From NCBI RefSeq assembly GCF_001431405.1, contig NZ_LDJL01000005.1, forward strand, positions 1-64,000: a stretch of 64,000 nt of DNA, in the 5' to 3' direction. Numbering within the stretch: position 1 is the first letter of the stretch; the number at the start of each line of letters is the position of its first letter. Shown one piece after another: positions 35,790 through 43,839 of this stretch. This stretch comes from Pseudoxanthomonas dokdonensis. GTDB taxonomy: Bacteria; Pseudomonadota; Gammaproteobacteria; Xanthomonadales; Xanthomonadaceae. A program made the position numbers and the translations under genes. The notes below the pieces were generated by a model, which ran no database searches, was not told the origin of the DNA, and saw only the letters and a list, made by a program, of their open reading frames with translations.

Positions 35790-36523
35790 ACTCGCCCGCG
35801 GCAAACCTTGCCGTTGGCCGCCGCGCCAACGCTGGCCGGCGGCCGGGGTTGGCGTTGCTGGCGGCAGGCCTGTGGCTGGCCAGCGGTCTGGCTGCGGCAG
35901 CGGATCTGCAGGTCAGGGCGCCGGGAGGTGCCAACTACGCATTGCGCGTGACCAGCCTGAAAGAAGCGCGGTTCAAGACCACTGTGGCCCAGCAGTACGA
36001 TTTCAGTTGTGGCTCGGCCGCCACCGCCACGCTGCTGACCTACCAGTACGGCCATCCGGTCAGCGAGGCGGATGTTTTCATGCAGATGTACCGCAACGGC
36101 GACCAGCGCAAGATCCGGCAGGAAGGATTTTCGTTACTGGACATGCGCCGCTATCTGGAAACCCTCGGCTTCCGCGCCGATGGTTTCGAACTGCCGCTGG
36201 ACAAGCTGGCCGACCAGGGAGTGCCGGCGATCGTGCTGCTCAATGATCGCGGTTACCGCCATTTCGTGGTGATCAAGGGCCTGCGCGGGCAACGGGTGCT
36301 GCTCGGTGACCCGGCACGCGGCACCCGGGCGATGCCGCGCTCGCGGTTTGAAGCGCTGTGGGACAACCGCGTACTGTTCGTGGTCCACAACCAGCGCCAG
36401 CGGGCATTGTTCAACCAGGAACAGGACTGGCGCACGGCGCCGCCGGCACCGATCGACGTCGGCATCCAGCGCGATGGCCTGCGCAACTCGACGTTGCCGC
36501 GACGTGGCCCCGGGGATATCTGA
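35786..36523 (+). CDS. Periplasmic C39-family cysteine peptidase (FapD-like)
   Basis: Predicted cysteine peptidase that processes the exported proteins of its own operon. The 245-residue protein has a signal peptide (hydrophobic 21-38, ending LAAAA) and a stand-alone C39 domain. Catalytic Cys75 is in YDFSCGSA, His159 in YRHFVVIKG and Asp175 in LLGDPARG, so the active site is complete. No ABC transporter domains are attached, unlike bacteriocin exporters; FapD of Pseudomonas functional amyloid operons has the same stand-alone form. It starts with GTG inside the stop of the preceding gene. Two neighbours have double-glycine sites and are the obvious substrates. Confidence 0.88.
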   Translation: MNSPAANLAVGRRANAGRRPGLALLAAGLWLASGLAAAADLQVRAPGGANYALRVTSLKEARFKTTVAQQYDFSCGSAATATLLTYQYGHPVSEADVFMQMYRNGDQRKIRQEGFSLLDMRRYLETLGFRADGFELPLDKLADQGVPAIVLLNDRGYRHFVVIKGLRGQRVLLGDPARGTRAMPRSRFEALWDNRVLFVVHNQRQRALFNQEQDWRTAPPAPIDVGIQRDGLRNSTLPRRGPGDI

Positions 36524-36524
36524 A

Positions 36525-37052
36525 ATGGACATCACGACTCGATTGATGCGATCTGGCGGACTGATGGGCACGGCTGCGCTGGCCCTGCTGGCGGCGCCGG
36601 CGTGGGCGCAGTCCGCGTCATCTGGCGATGGGGATTCGTTCCTCGGCGGCGAATGGCAGCCAGTGGACCCGGCTGAACTGGAGCAGATGCGCGGTGGCTT
36701 CGAAATGCCATCGGGACTGAACGTGTCGTTCGGCATCGAACGCGCGGTCTACGTCAACGGCGACCTGGTCGCCAACACCGTGCTCAACATCCCCGACATC
36801 GCTGCCATCACGCCGGAGCAGGCGGCACAGGTGGCCGATTTCAACCGTGGCCGCGTTGTACAGATAGGCGAGGGCAATGTGGTGATGCCGGCGCAGATGG
36901 CCGGTGCTCTGGTGGTCCAGAACACCCTGGACAACCAGACCATCACCACGCTGACCCGCATCGATGTGGCGGTCGACAGCGTGGCCACCCTGCAGGCGAT
37001 CAATTTCAGCAATCTCATCAGTGATGCGTTGGCCGGCAGTGTGTCGCCGTAG
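36525..37052 (+). CDS. Exported protein with MRGG double-glycine site (candidate minor fibre subunit)
   Basis: A 175-residue protein with a classical signal peptide (ending PAWA, cut before QSASS). It is followed 25 residues later by DPAELEQMRGG, whose Gly57-Gly58 closely resembles the ELxxIxGG leader end recognised by C39 peptidases. The mature part would be about 117 residues, mostly beta-like, with RAVYVNGDLVANTVLNIPD and ALVVQNTLDNQTITTLT, the latter loosely like the QN(S/T)G motif of the two preceding exported proteins. The gene begins one base after the peptidase stop. By position it corresponds to fapE, but I cannot show homology. Confidence 0.85.
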   Translation: MDITTRLMRSGGLMGTAALALLAAPAWAQSASSGDGDSFLGGEWQPVDPAELEQMRGGFEMPSGLNVSFGIERAVYVNGDLVANTVLNIPDIAAITPEQAAQVADFNRGRVVQIGEGNVVMPAQMAGALVVQNTLDNQTITTLTRIDVAVDSVATLQAINFSNLISDALAGSVSP

Positions 37053-37102
37053 CAGGTCCATCAAGCAGTCAAATCTCCTTCCCAGCTGAGCAGGTGACCC
37101 GG

Positions 37103-38485
37103 ATGAAAAGGACGTCGATGTGCTGGACCGCCCCCTTGGCCGGGATGGTTGCGTTGGGGCTGTTGGCGGTGCCGCCGGCGATGGCGCAACAGGCCGGCGG
37201 CGAGGACGCGCGGCTGAATGAACTGCAGCGCCAGATCAACGAGCAGACCAGCAAGCTGGCGCAGATGCGGCAATCGCTGCAGGAACAGGAAGCCGGACTG
37301 GCGCAGCTGCAGCAGAGCCTCAACGAGGAAATCCTGGCCAGCGCCCGCGCCCGAGGCGCGCCCGCGCCGGTGTTGCTGCCGTCGTTGTCGCAGGGTGTCG
37401 GCTACGCGCCGTCGGCGACGGTCGGCGCGGCCACGCCGGCGCCCGCGGCGGTTGCCCAGCAGCAAGCGCCCGAGCCCAATGCGGAGGTGCCCCGGCAACG
37501 GGTGGGGCAGGCACCGGAATCGGACAGCCGGCCGCCGGAAGTGGCGCAGATCTTCGATCAGCCCGGGGTGCTGACACCGCCCGGCAAATTCGTGCTCGAG
37601 CCATCGCTGCAATACGGCTACTACGCCAATGATCGGGTGGCGCTGGTCGGCTACACGGTGATCCCGGCGATCCTTATCGGGCTGATCGACGTGCGCCAGG
37701 TCAAGACCACCACCGGGGTATCGACCCTGACCACCCGCTACGGTGTCGGCAAGCGTTTCGAACTGGAATTGAAGCTGCCCTACGTCTACGTCAACACCGA
37801 CACCATCAGCCGCGAAGTATTCACGGGTTCGGCCCAGGACCGGGTGTTCAACGTCAATGGCAGCGGCGTTGGCGATGTCGAGATGACCGCGCGCTACCAG
37901 ATCAACCAGGGCGGGCCGGACAAGCCGTTCTACATCGGCTGGCTGCGTTACAAGAGCCGCACCGGCCGCGATCCGTTCGAAGTGGTGACCGATTGCGTGA
38001 CCCGCTGCGTGGCCAACACCACCGGCACCGGTCTGCCGCTGGAGTCACCGACCGGCAGTGGCTTCGAGGCGATCCAGCCGGGAGTGACCTGGTTGTTTCC
38101 ATCCGACCCGGTGGTGTTCTTCGGCAGCCTGAGCTATCTGCACAACTTCAAGCGCAGCAATGTCACCCGCACCCTGCTGCTGGGCGCGGAGGAAAACATC
38201 GGTGACATCGAAGCCGGCGACATCATCGGCTTCAATCTCGGCCTGGGCCTGGCGCTGAACGAAAAAGCTTCGATCAGCATGGGCTACGACCAGAGCATCA
38301 TCGACCGCACCAAACAGAACGGCAAGGACATCCCCGGTTCGGCACGCATCACCCAGGGCACCCTGCTGCTGGGCGGCACCTATCGTTTCAACGACAACGT
38401 GTCGTTCAACATGGCGCTGGGGGCCGGGCTGACCCGCGACACCCCCGATCTGACGGTGACCGCGCGGGTGCCGATCACGTTCTAG
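37103..38485 (+). CDS. Outer-membrane beta-barrel protein with N-terminal coiled coil (FapF-like)
   Basis: Probable outer-membrane export pore for the operon. The 460-residue protein has a signal peptide (ending PAMAQ), a coiled coil at about 36-80 (heptads of Leu/Ile with Gln and Glu), a Pro/Ala-rich linker, and a barrel domain from about residue 150 to the C-terminal phenylalanine (VPITF). Alternating strands such as RFELELKLPYVYVN and DVEMTARYQI are typical of a porin. The same order, coiled coil then barrel, characterises FapF of Pseudomonas, which forms a trimer and gates fibre subunits. ATG 37103 has AGGTGA upstream; a GTG nine bases earlier is the alternative. Confidence 0.85.
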   Translation: MKRTSMCWTAPLAGMVALGLLAVPPAMAQQAGGEDARLNELQRQINEQTSKLAQMRQSLQEQEAGLAQLQQSLNEEILASARARGAPAPVLLPSLSQGVGYAPSATVGAATPAPAAVAQQQAPEPNAEVPRQRVGQAPESDSRPPEVAQIFDQPGVLTPPGKFVLEPSLQYGYYANDRVALVGYTVIPAILIGLIDVRQVKTTTGVSTLTTRYGVGKRFELELKLPYVYVNTDTISREVFTGSAQDRVFNVNGSGVGDVEMTARYQINQGGPDKPFYIGWLRYKSRTGRDPFEVVTDCVTRCVANTTGTGLPLESPTGSGFEAIQPGVTWLFPSDPVVFFGSLSYLHNFKRSNVTRTLLLGAEENIGDIEAGDIIGFNLGLGLALNEKASISMGYDQSIIDRTKQNGKDIPGSARITQGTLLLGGTYRFNDNVSFNMALGAGLTRDTPDLTVTARVPITF

Positions 38486-38513
38486 CGCCCCGCGCAGCCC
38501 GCAGCGTGCGGGC

Positions 38514-39728
38514 TTACATCATTGCCAGCTCGGTGTTGCTGAGGGTGCGGTTGTAGAGATCGCGCAGGCGTACCTTGCGCTCCAGGTCGGAGATGATCAG
38601 GCCGCTGAAATCGATCCCGGTCAGGTCTTCCATCATGGTGATGCCGCCGGGCGTGTCGACGTTGATCTCCATCATCTTGTCGCCGACGATGTCCAGTCCG
38701 GCCAGGTACATGCCGTCGCGTGACAGCTTGGGGCCGACAATCTCGGCCAGGCGCAGGGCGTCGGCATCGGGCTTGGCCATCTCGAACTTGCCGCCGGCGC
38801 TGATGTTGCTGCGTGCGTCGTCGCCATCGTTGTAGCGGCGGATGCAGGCGTACTGGCCATCGACCCGCAAGGCGCGGCCGTTGAGCATGAACAGACGCAG
38901 GTCGCCGTCGGCGGCCCTGGGCAGGTATTCCTGGACGATGGCATAGCCGTCGCGGGTGACGGCCTCGATCATCTGGTTGAGATTGCCGCCGCTGTCCGGG
39001 GTCACCACGAACACACCCTGGCCGCCGGAGCCCTGCAGCGGCTTGATGACGCCGTAGCCGTCGCGTTCGGCGATGAAGGCCTTGATGATGTCGGCATCGG
39101 TGCTGATGCAGGTGGCCGGGCGTACTTCCTCGGGAAAATGCTGGAAATAGGTTTTGTTGGAGGCATCGGTCAGATGCGCCGGATCGTTGAGCACGATCAC
39201 GTGCTTGAGTACCGCAAGCTGGGCGAACAGCAGCGCGCTGTTGGGGGCCCATGGCCGGTCTTCGATCTCCTCGGCCGGGTCGCTGCGCAGCATCAATACG
39301 TCGAGCGCATCGACCGACACCGCCTGCCGCTGGGCATCGGTTGCCTGCAGGTCGGCGAGCAGCTCGGCATCACTGGCATAGGCCTTGTCGCGCGGCAGGA
39401 AGGCATGGGCACGGATGGTGCCATCGGCGTCGTAGATGAAATCACTGAGGCCGATGAAGACCACCTGGTGGCCACGCTCGATCGCAGTGCGGGCGAGACG
39501 GATGGTGGTGTAGTTGTCCTGCTCGGTGGCCATGTCATTGATGACGAAGCCCAGCGCGATCGCGGCGCCGTTGGATTTGCCGCTGCCGGCACGCGCGCCT
39601 GCCGGCTTCTTCGCTTTCGGTTTGCCGCCAGCGCTCCTGGCGGTCGACGGCTTGGCTGGCGATGCCTTGCCGGAAGCGGTCTTGCTGGCCGACGACCGGG
39701 TCGATGGCTTGTCTGAACGTGCGGTCAT
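38514..39728 (-). CDS. ATP-grasp ligase, glutathione-synthetase-like, with basic N-terminal tail
   Basis: Predicted to join a carboxylate to an amino group with ATP. The 404-residue protein opens with about 54 residues of Ser, Ala, Lys, Thr and Gly, a histone-H1/AlgP-like tail. The GshB-like fold follows: N-terminal domain (GFVINDMATEQDNYTTIRL), ATP-grasp lysine in GYGVIKPLQGSGGQGVFVV, and C-terminal metal site with GLDIVGDKMMEINVDTPGG. It is often annotated as glutathione synthase. But it sits in an overlapping operon behind a DUF1704 peptidase and an N-formylglutamate-amidohydrolase-like protein, so another peptide or protein substrate is likely. Its start overlaps the DUF1704 stop (ATGA). 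Confidence 0.88.
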   Translation of the reverse strand: MTARSDKPSTRSSASKTASGKASPAKPSTARSAGGKPKAKKPAGARAGSGKSNGAAIALGFVINDMATEQDNYTTIRLARTAIERGHQVVFIGLSDFIYDADGTIRAHAFLPRDKAYASDAELLADLQATDAQRQAVSVDALDVLMLRSDPAEEIEDRPWAPNSALLFAQLAVLKHVIVLNDPAHLTDASNKTYFQHFPEEVRPATCISTDADIIKAFIAERDGYGVIKPLQGSGGQGVFVVTPDSGGNLNQMIEAVTRDGYAIVQEYLPRAADGDLRLFMLNGRALRVDGQYACIRRYNDGDDARSNISAGGKFEMAKPDADALRLAEIVGPKLSRDGMYLAGLDIVGDKMMEINVDTPGGITMMEDLTGIDFSGLIISDLERKVRLRDLYNRTLSNTELAMM

Positions 39729-40918
39729 GCGCAGGGTTCCTTGTGGAAAAGTTGTTGTACCGGCCGGCTGCGGCATTCCTGCAGACGTTGTCTGGCGGCA
39801 GCATCGGACAGACACCGTGGCAGCATCTGCGCGGGCACCGCCCAGCCTTGCTCGATCAGCTGTTCCAGCACCACCAGATGGGTCAGTGCGAACTTGCCGA
39901 TGTACAAGGCGGCGAGATCGCCATCCTCATGCAGATAGTCGATGAGGTCGCGCAGGCCGCGCAGATACACCGCGTCCTTGGTCAGGCCGCCGCCACGGCG
40001 GGCGCGCACCGCTACGTCAAAGGCGTCGTCGGTGGCCATGCCGTGGACCCGGTGCAGCAGATCGAATATTTCCGGCACGTCTTTGCCATGGATCGCCATG
40101 TCGCAGGCAATGACCCGCGCCGCCAGTACCTGCAGGCGTTCGCCCGGCAGATAACCGGCCAGGTATTCGGCCAGCACGCCCAGGCCCTCCTGCAGCGGGT
40201 CGTAATGGGCCAGGCCAACCTGCAACTGCTTGAGGGGTTGCCGGCCACCATTGTGGCGGGTCAGCACGTGCGTGCCGATTTCGTGTTGCACCAGCGGTTG
40301 GATGCGCGCGCGTGGCAGGCGGATGTTGGCATCGACGTAGAAGCGGCCATGCGAGACCATCATCAGTGAGCCCAGGTCGGGATCGACCACCACCTCGCAA
40401 TCCAGATCCGGTGCAATCCGCCGGTACCAGGCGAGTTCGTCGTTGACCGCCTGCAGCACTTCGTCGATGCCGGCATCGGCTGGCAGTGGCGCGCCGGGCG
40501 GCACGCTTTCCATGATCTCCCGCGCCAGCGCCAGCAACGTCGGTTCGACGCCGCCAAACAGATCCAGGCTGGCATTGATGAAACCCCGGCTGCCGCGCAG
40601 CCGTATCAGTTCCAGCTGGCGTTCCAGCTCGCGCTGTTTTTCCGACAGCAGCGCCGACAGCAGGCTGGATTCGACCTCCTGCACCGGCAGTGCATGCAGG
40701 CGTTCGCGGGTCGCGGCCAGATCCAGCGGCAGGTCCGGGTAATGCAACTCGGGAATCGCGCTGCGACCGCTGGCCTCGAACGACTGCCACAGCAGATCGT
40801 TGTGGATGGGCGACAGCGCCAGCAACCAGTCGATGCGTGCGTCCAGCGCGGCCAGCTCGTTGTCGACATGGGCGGCGATCTCCGGCAGCGGCCTTGGCGC
40901 CGGCAGCGTCACCGTCAT
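39725..40918 (-). CDS. DUF1704 zinc peptidase family (QEGLA-motif, MATCAP-like)
   Basis: A 397-residue protein of the family annotated as flavohemoglobin expression-modulating QEGLA-motif protein. It has the zincin motif HEIGTH (His212, Glu213, His217) and a downstream QEGL (Glu244) expected to give the third metal ligand. Eukaryotic members (MATCAP/TMCP) are carboxypeptidases that remove the C-terminal Tyr of tubulin, so the family is chemically a peptidase with an E-x-x-x-H core, not a regulator. The bacterial substrate is unknown. Middle gene of three, with ATGA overlaps on both sides, between an FGase-fold protein and an ATP-grasp ligase. Confidence 0.85.
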   Translation of the reverse strand: MTVTLPAPRPLPEIAAHVDNELAALDARIDWLLALSPIHNDLLWQSFEASGRSAIPELHYPDLPLDLAATRERLHALPVQEVESSLLSALLSEKQRELERQLELIRLRGSRGFINASLDLFGGVEPTLLALAREIMESVPPGAPLPADAGIDEVLQAVNDELAWYRRIAPDLDCEVVVDPDLGSLMMVSHGRFYVDANIRLPRARIQPLVQHEIGTHVLTRHNGGRQPLKQLQVGLAHYDPLQEGLGVLAEYLAGYLPGERLQVLAARVIACDMAIHGKDVPEIFDLLHRVHGMATDDAFDVAVRARRGGGLTKDAVYLRGLRDLIDYLHEDGDLAALYIGKFALTHLVVLEQLIEQGWAVPAQMLPRCLSDAAARQRLQECRSRPVQQLFHKEPCA

Positions 40919-41757
40919 GCCAGGAACTCCGGGCGAACCGCATCGATGGCGTGCTGGAGGCCGTCGCGGCAGTGCTCCAGTGCCGCGATGTCGAGCTTGC
41001 CGGTCCACTCATCCATGAAGATCTTCTTGTACTCCGGCGAAATCGTGCAGACCTTGTCGCCGTAGGTCGCATACACCCATTCCGGGAAATAGCCGCCAGT
41101 CGGGAAGCGGATGTTTTCGCGGACATCCGGCTTGGCGTCGTTGATCGGATGGTCGCGCAGCACGTCGGCGAAACGCTTGGCCACCGAACCCCAGCGGGTG
41201 CGATCCAGGGTGGTCACGCCCAGCTCGATATCGGGGTTGCCCAGCATGGGCGCCACCGGCCCCTGCGGTCCGTCGCGGCGATGGTTGTAGCTGTGTACAT
41301 CGACCAGCAGGACCTTGCCCCATTGCTTCAACAACGCATCGATCAGGGCGCGGACCAGGGTATAGAACTGGTCATGTTCGCGCATGGAAGCGTCCAGTTC
41401 CGCGCCCGGCAGGCCGGGTTTCCAGATCTGCAGCCCCCATGTGTCGGCGGGATCGCTGGAGATGCACTTGTGCCGCGGCCGGTTGAGGTCAACCTGGAAG
41501 CGGGACTGGCGCGCGACCAGGCGAACGTCGCCGGCGCGGGTCAGTGCCGCGGTCATCGGATCTTCTTCGCGTCGCCGCGAAGCCTCGTCGATGGCCAGGT
41601 GCGGCAACAAGCTGTTGCGGATGGCATGGCCGTCGTGGATGGCGGTCACCAGCACCGGACCGTGGCCGATGACCAGATCCCAATCGGGCAGTACTTGCGT
41701 GCAGTGCAGTCGTGGACCGACGTTGAACAGGGGCGCGTTATCAGTATGGGAAAGCAT
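40915..41757 (-). CDS. N-formylglutamate amidohydrolase family protein
   Basis: Zinc amidase fold related to HutG-type N-formylglutamate deformylase. The 280-residue protein shows VTAIHDGHAIRN near the start, LLVDVHSYNHRRDG and NIRFPTGGYFPEWV, which include the family's metal and substrate positions. No other histidine-degradation gene is nearby, so a role in the Hut pathway is unlikely; the overlap with a DUF1704 peptidase and an ATP-grasp ligase suggests cleavage of an N-acyl or gamma-glutamyl type bond instead. ATG 41757 is preferred; the frame runs 24 codons upstream. Confidence 0.85.
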   Translation of the reverse strand: MLSHTDNAPLFNVGPRLHCTQVLPDWDLVIGHGPVLVTAIHDGHAIRNSLLPHLAIDEASRRREEDPMTAALTRAGDVRLVARQSRFQVDLNRPRHKCISSDPADTWGLQIWKPGLPGAELDASMREHDQFYTLVRALIDALLKQWGKVLLVDVHSYNHRRDGPQGPVAPMLGNPDIELGVTTLDRTRWGSVAKRFADVLRDHPINDAKPDVRENIRFPTGGYFPEWVYATYGDKVCTISPEYKKIFMDEWTGKLDIAALEHCRDGLQHAIDAVRPEFLA

Positions 41758-41855
41758 GCAGCCATGCTCGCATCGCGGATATAAAGCGGCTGTGAGCGCA
41801 GACGGCAACGGCGTGCGCGCTGCGTTCACGACCGCCCGATCAGCGTCTGCCAGCG

Positions 41856-42158
41856 TCAGTATCGCGGCGGTGGATCGACATAGCGCGGCTCTACCCGCGG
41901 ATCGATGCGGCGGTCATCCACGTCCTCGACCAGCGCTCGCTCGCGGACCACGGTGGTGGACGCGTTGTGCAATTGCTGCGACACGGCGGTGAGCATTTCG
42001 TAGTTGCGTCGTTGCTCGGCAATCAGGCTGCGCAGCAGCGGCTTGATGCCGAATACCGCAAACGGCACCAGGATCCACAGGATCGCCAGGATGAAAAGGA
42101 ATACCGCGGCAATGCTGCCGAGGATGAGGAAACCGTTGGAAAGGTCCTGTGTGTCCAT
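41856..42158 (-). CDS. Small single-span membrane protein
   Basis: A 100-residue protein with one strong hydrophobic segment (about residues 8-38, FLILGSIAAVFLFILAILW and the following stretch). A basic/coiled region QRRNYEMLTAVSQQLHN and a hydrophilic Asp/Arg/Pro-rich tail ending RYVDPPPRY follow. Family not recognised. It lies in the same direction as the FGase operon, 98 bases upstream of it, and may be transcribed with it. The frame extends upstream, but no better start was seen. Confidence 0.7.
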   Translation of the reverse strand: MDTQDLSNGFLILGSIAAVFLFILAILWILVPFAVFGIKPLLRSLIAEQRRNYEMLTAVSQQLHNASTTVVRERALVEDVDDRRIDPRVEPRYVDPPPRY

Positions 42159-42261
42159 GGAAGATTCCTGCTGATGAAGGGTAGGGCGGCCGTGCCGCCG
42201 CACCGAAGCTAGGCGCAGGCCCGGCAAGAGCAGGTGAAAACGCGACTGACAAGCCCGCCCG

Positions 42262-43005
42262 CTAGCGGCTGGGCGGTGGATATGGCGGCTGGCAGTGCTC
42301 GCACCAGAACGTCCTGCGGTTGCGGATGCCGAGGTATCTGCGCACCAGCTTGCGCCCGCACAGCGGACATATCGACTTGTTGTGTACCTGCCAGTGCCTG
42401 CGCAACACGTACTGCCGCTTCCACTCAAGGAACTCGAAACTGTACTGGCGCGCCTGGCTTATCATCTGGCCGAGCTTGCGCGGCGGCAACGCAGCGACTT
42501 CGCTGGCCGGATGCACGCCAATGCGGAACAGCACCTCGTTCTTGATGATGTTGCCGACGCCGGCGAAGATGTCCTGATCCAGCAACGCATCGCAGACCAG
42601 CGTGTGCGGCTGTGCCTTCAACTTCCCGCGCGCCAACGCCGGATTCCAGGCATCGCTCATGACGTCGCCACGCCAGTCATAGCTGTCTTCCAGTGGGCCT
42701 TCGATGTACTTGAGCGACGACGCATAGACGTTGAGCACGCCATTGTCGAAAGTCAGCGACATCCGCGGGCTGGCGGGTTTTTCCTCATCGACCAGCCACG
42801 AACCGAACATCAGCATGTGCACGCGCATGCTGAAACCACGGAACTCGATCAGGAAATGCTTGCCCCAGGTCCGCAGTGCGATCACCCGCCGGCCTTCCAT
42901 CCGGGCCAGATCCTGCTTGCTGTTGCCGCTCGCGCTGCGTACGGTTTTGCCGCGGAATTTGGCGGCGGCCTCCCGCATCAGGATCAGTGAGGGTCCTTCA
43001 GGCAT
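42262..43005 (-). CDS. nei: DNA glycosylase of the Fpg/Nei family (endonuclease VIII-like)
   Basis: Excises oxidised bases and nicks the abasic site. The 247-residue protein starts MPEGPSL, giving the catalytic Pro2-Glu3 once Met is removed. It has the helix-two-turn-helix (LVCDALLDQDIFAGVGNIIKNE) and a C-terminal zinc finger with four cysteines (CPLCGRKL, FWCEHC). Nei is favoured over Fpg because of the PEGPSL start. Its first eight bases overlap the end of the DUF72 gene, so the two are translated from one mRNA. Confidence 0.9.
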   Translation of the reverse strand: MPEGPSLILMREAAAKFRGKTVRSASGNSKQDLARMEGRRVIALRTWGKHFLIEFRGFSMRVHMLMFGSWLVDEEKPASPRMSLTFDNGVLNVYASSLKYIEGPLEDSYDWRGDVMSDAWNPALARGKLKAQPHTLVCDALLDQDIFAGVGNIIKNEVLFRIGVHPASEVAALPPRKLGQMISQARQYSFEFLEWKRQYVLRRHWQVHNKSICPLCGRKLVRRYLGIRNRRTFWCEHCQPPYPPPSR

Positions 43006-43786
43006 GATGGCGCTGCGGACGATGGGAAGCGGGTTGCTGAAGCAGGAGCTGCTGCAGTCGCGCCGCATTGGCGATCGCGAAGCCATGTGCGGTGTTGTCG
43101 AAGATCACCCACGGCGCGCGGCCGGCCGCGCTGGCGCTGGCACGGGCCGCCTGTGCCAGCTGTTGCAGGGCAGCTTCCGAATAGTCGCTGTAGTACACCC
43201 GCGGGTAGCCATGCCAGCGCCAGTACGGCCACGCGGTGCCGGCCAGCGGGGCGACTGCGCCGGTGACGCGCGGCGGGTCGGCGATGACGCGACTGACCGC
43301 ATGGCGTTGCAGGAACGCCGCCGCCGCGTCACTGAACCAGCTGGGGTGGCGTGGTTCGCAGACCAGATCAGCCGCACTGCGGTTGCGCAGCACGCGGAAG
43401 AAGCCGGCCGCAACGCGCATGTCCAGGGCCAGGCTGGGCGGCAACTGCAGCAGCAGGCCGCCGAGCTTGTCGCCGAGGCCATCGACCTGGTCCAGGAAGC
43501 GCTGCAACACATCAGCGCACCCGCGCAAGCCAAGTTCATGCGAGATGGTGCGTGGCAGTTTGGCACTGAAGGCGAACCCGGCCGGCACCGATGCTGCCCA
43601 CCTGGCATAGGTGGCGTGGCGATGCGGCCGATAGAACGAGGAATTGATTTCCACCACATCAAAGCGCGTGGCATAGCGCGCCAGCATGCTGTCGCCGTCA
43701 TTGAACAGTGCGTGGTAACGGCCCGGCAATGACCAGCCGGCGCATCCGATCCTGACAGGGGCTGGGTGGCGGTTTCGGCTGGGCAC
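42998..43786 (-). CDS. DUF72 family protein (YecE-like)
   Basis: A 262-residue TIM-barrel-like protein with the DUF72 signature: IGCAGWSLPGRYHALF at the start, VVEINSSFYRPHR, FAFSAKLPRTISH, LVCEPRHPSWF, YWRWHGYPRVYYSDYS and WVIFDNTAHGFA. The biochemical role of the family is unknown. It starts with GTG and overlaps the glycosylase gene by eight bases. The partner gene suggests, but does not show, a link to DNA repair. Confidence 0.9.
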   Translation of the reverse strand: MPSRNRHPAPVRIGCAGWSLPGRYHALFNDGDSMLARYATRFDVVEINSSFYRPHRHATYARWAASVPAGFAFSAKLPRTISHELGLRGCADVLQRFLDQVDGLGDKLGGLLLQLPPSLALDMRVAAGFFRVLRNRSAADLVCEPRHPSWFSDAAAAFLQRHAVSRVIADPPRVTGAVAPLAGTAWPYWRWHGYPRVYYSDYSEAALQQLAQAARASASAAGRAPWVIFDNTAHGFAIANAARLQQLLLQQPASHRPQRHHA

Positions 43787-43839
43787 GGGAGCAGTATTGC
43801 CAGCGCATTGTTAGCAGCTGGCGAAGAGCGTTGTGGTTT

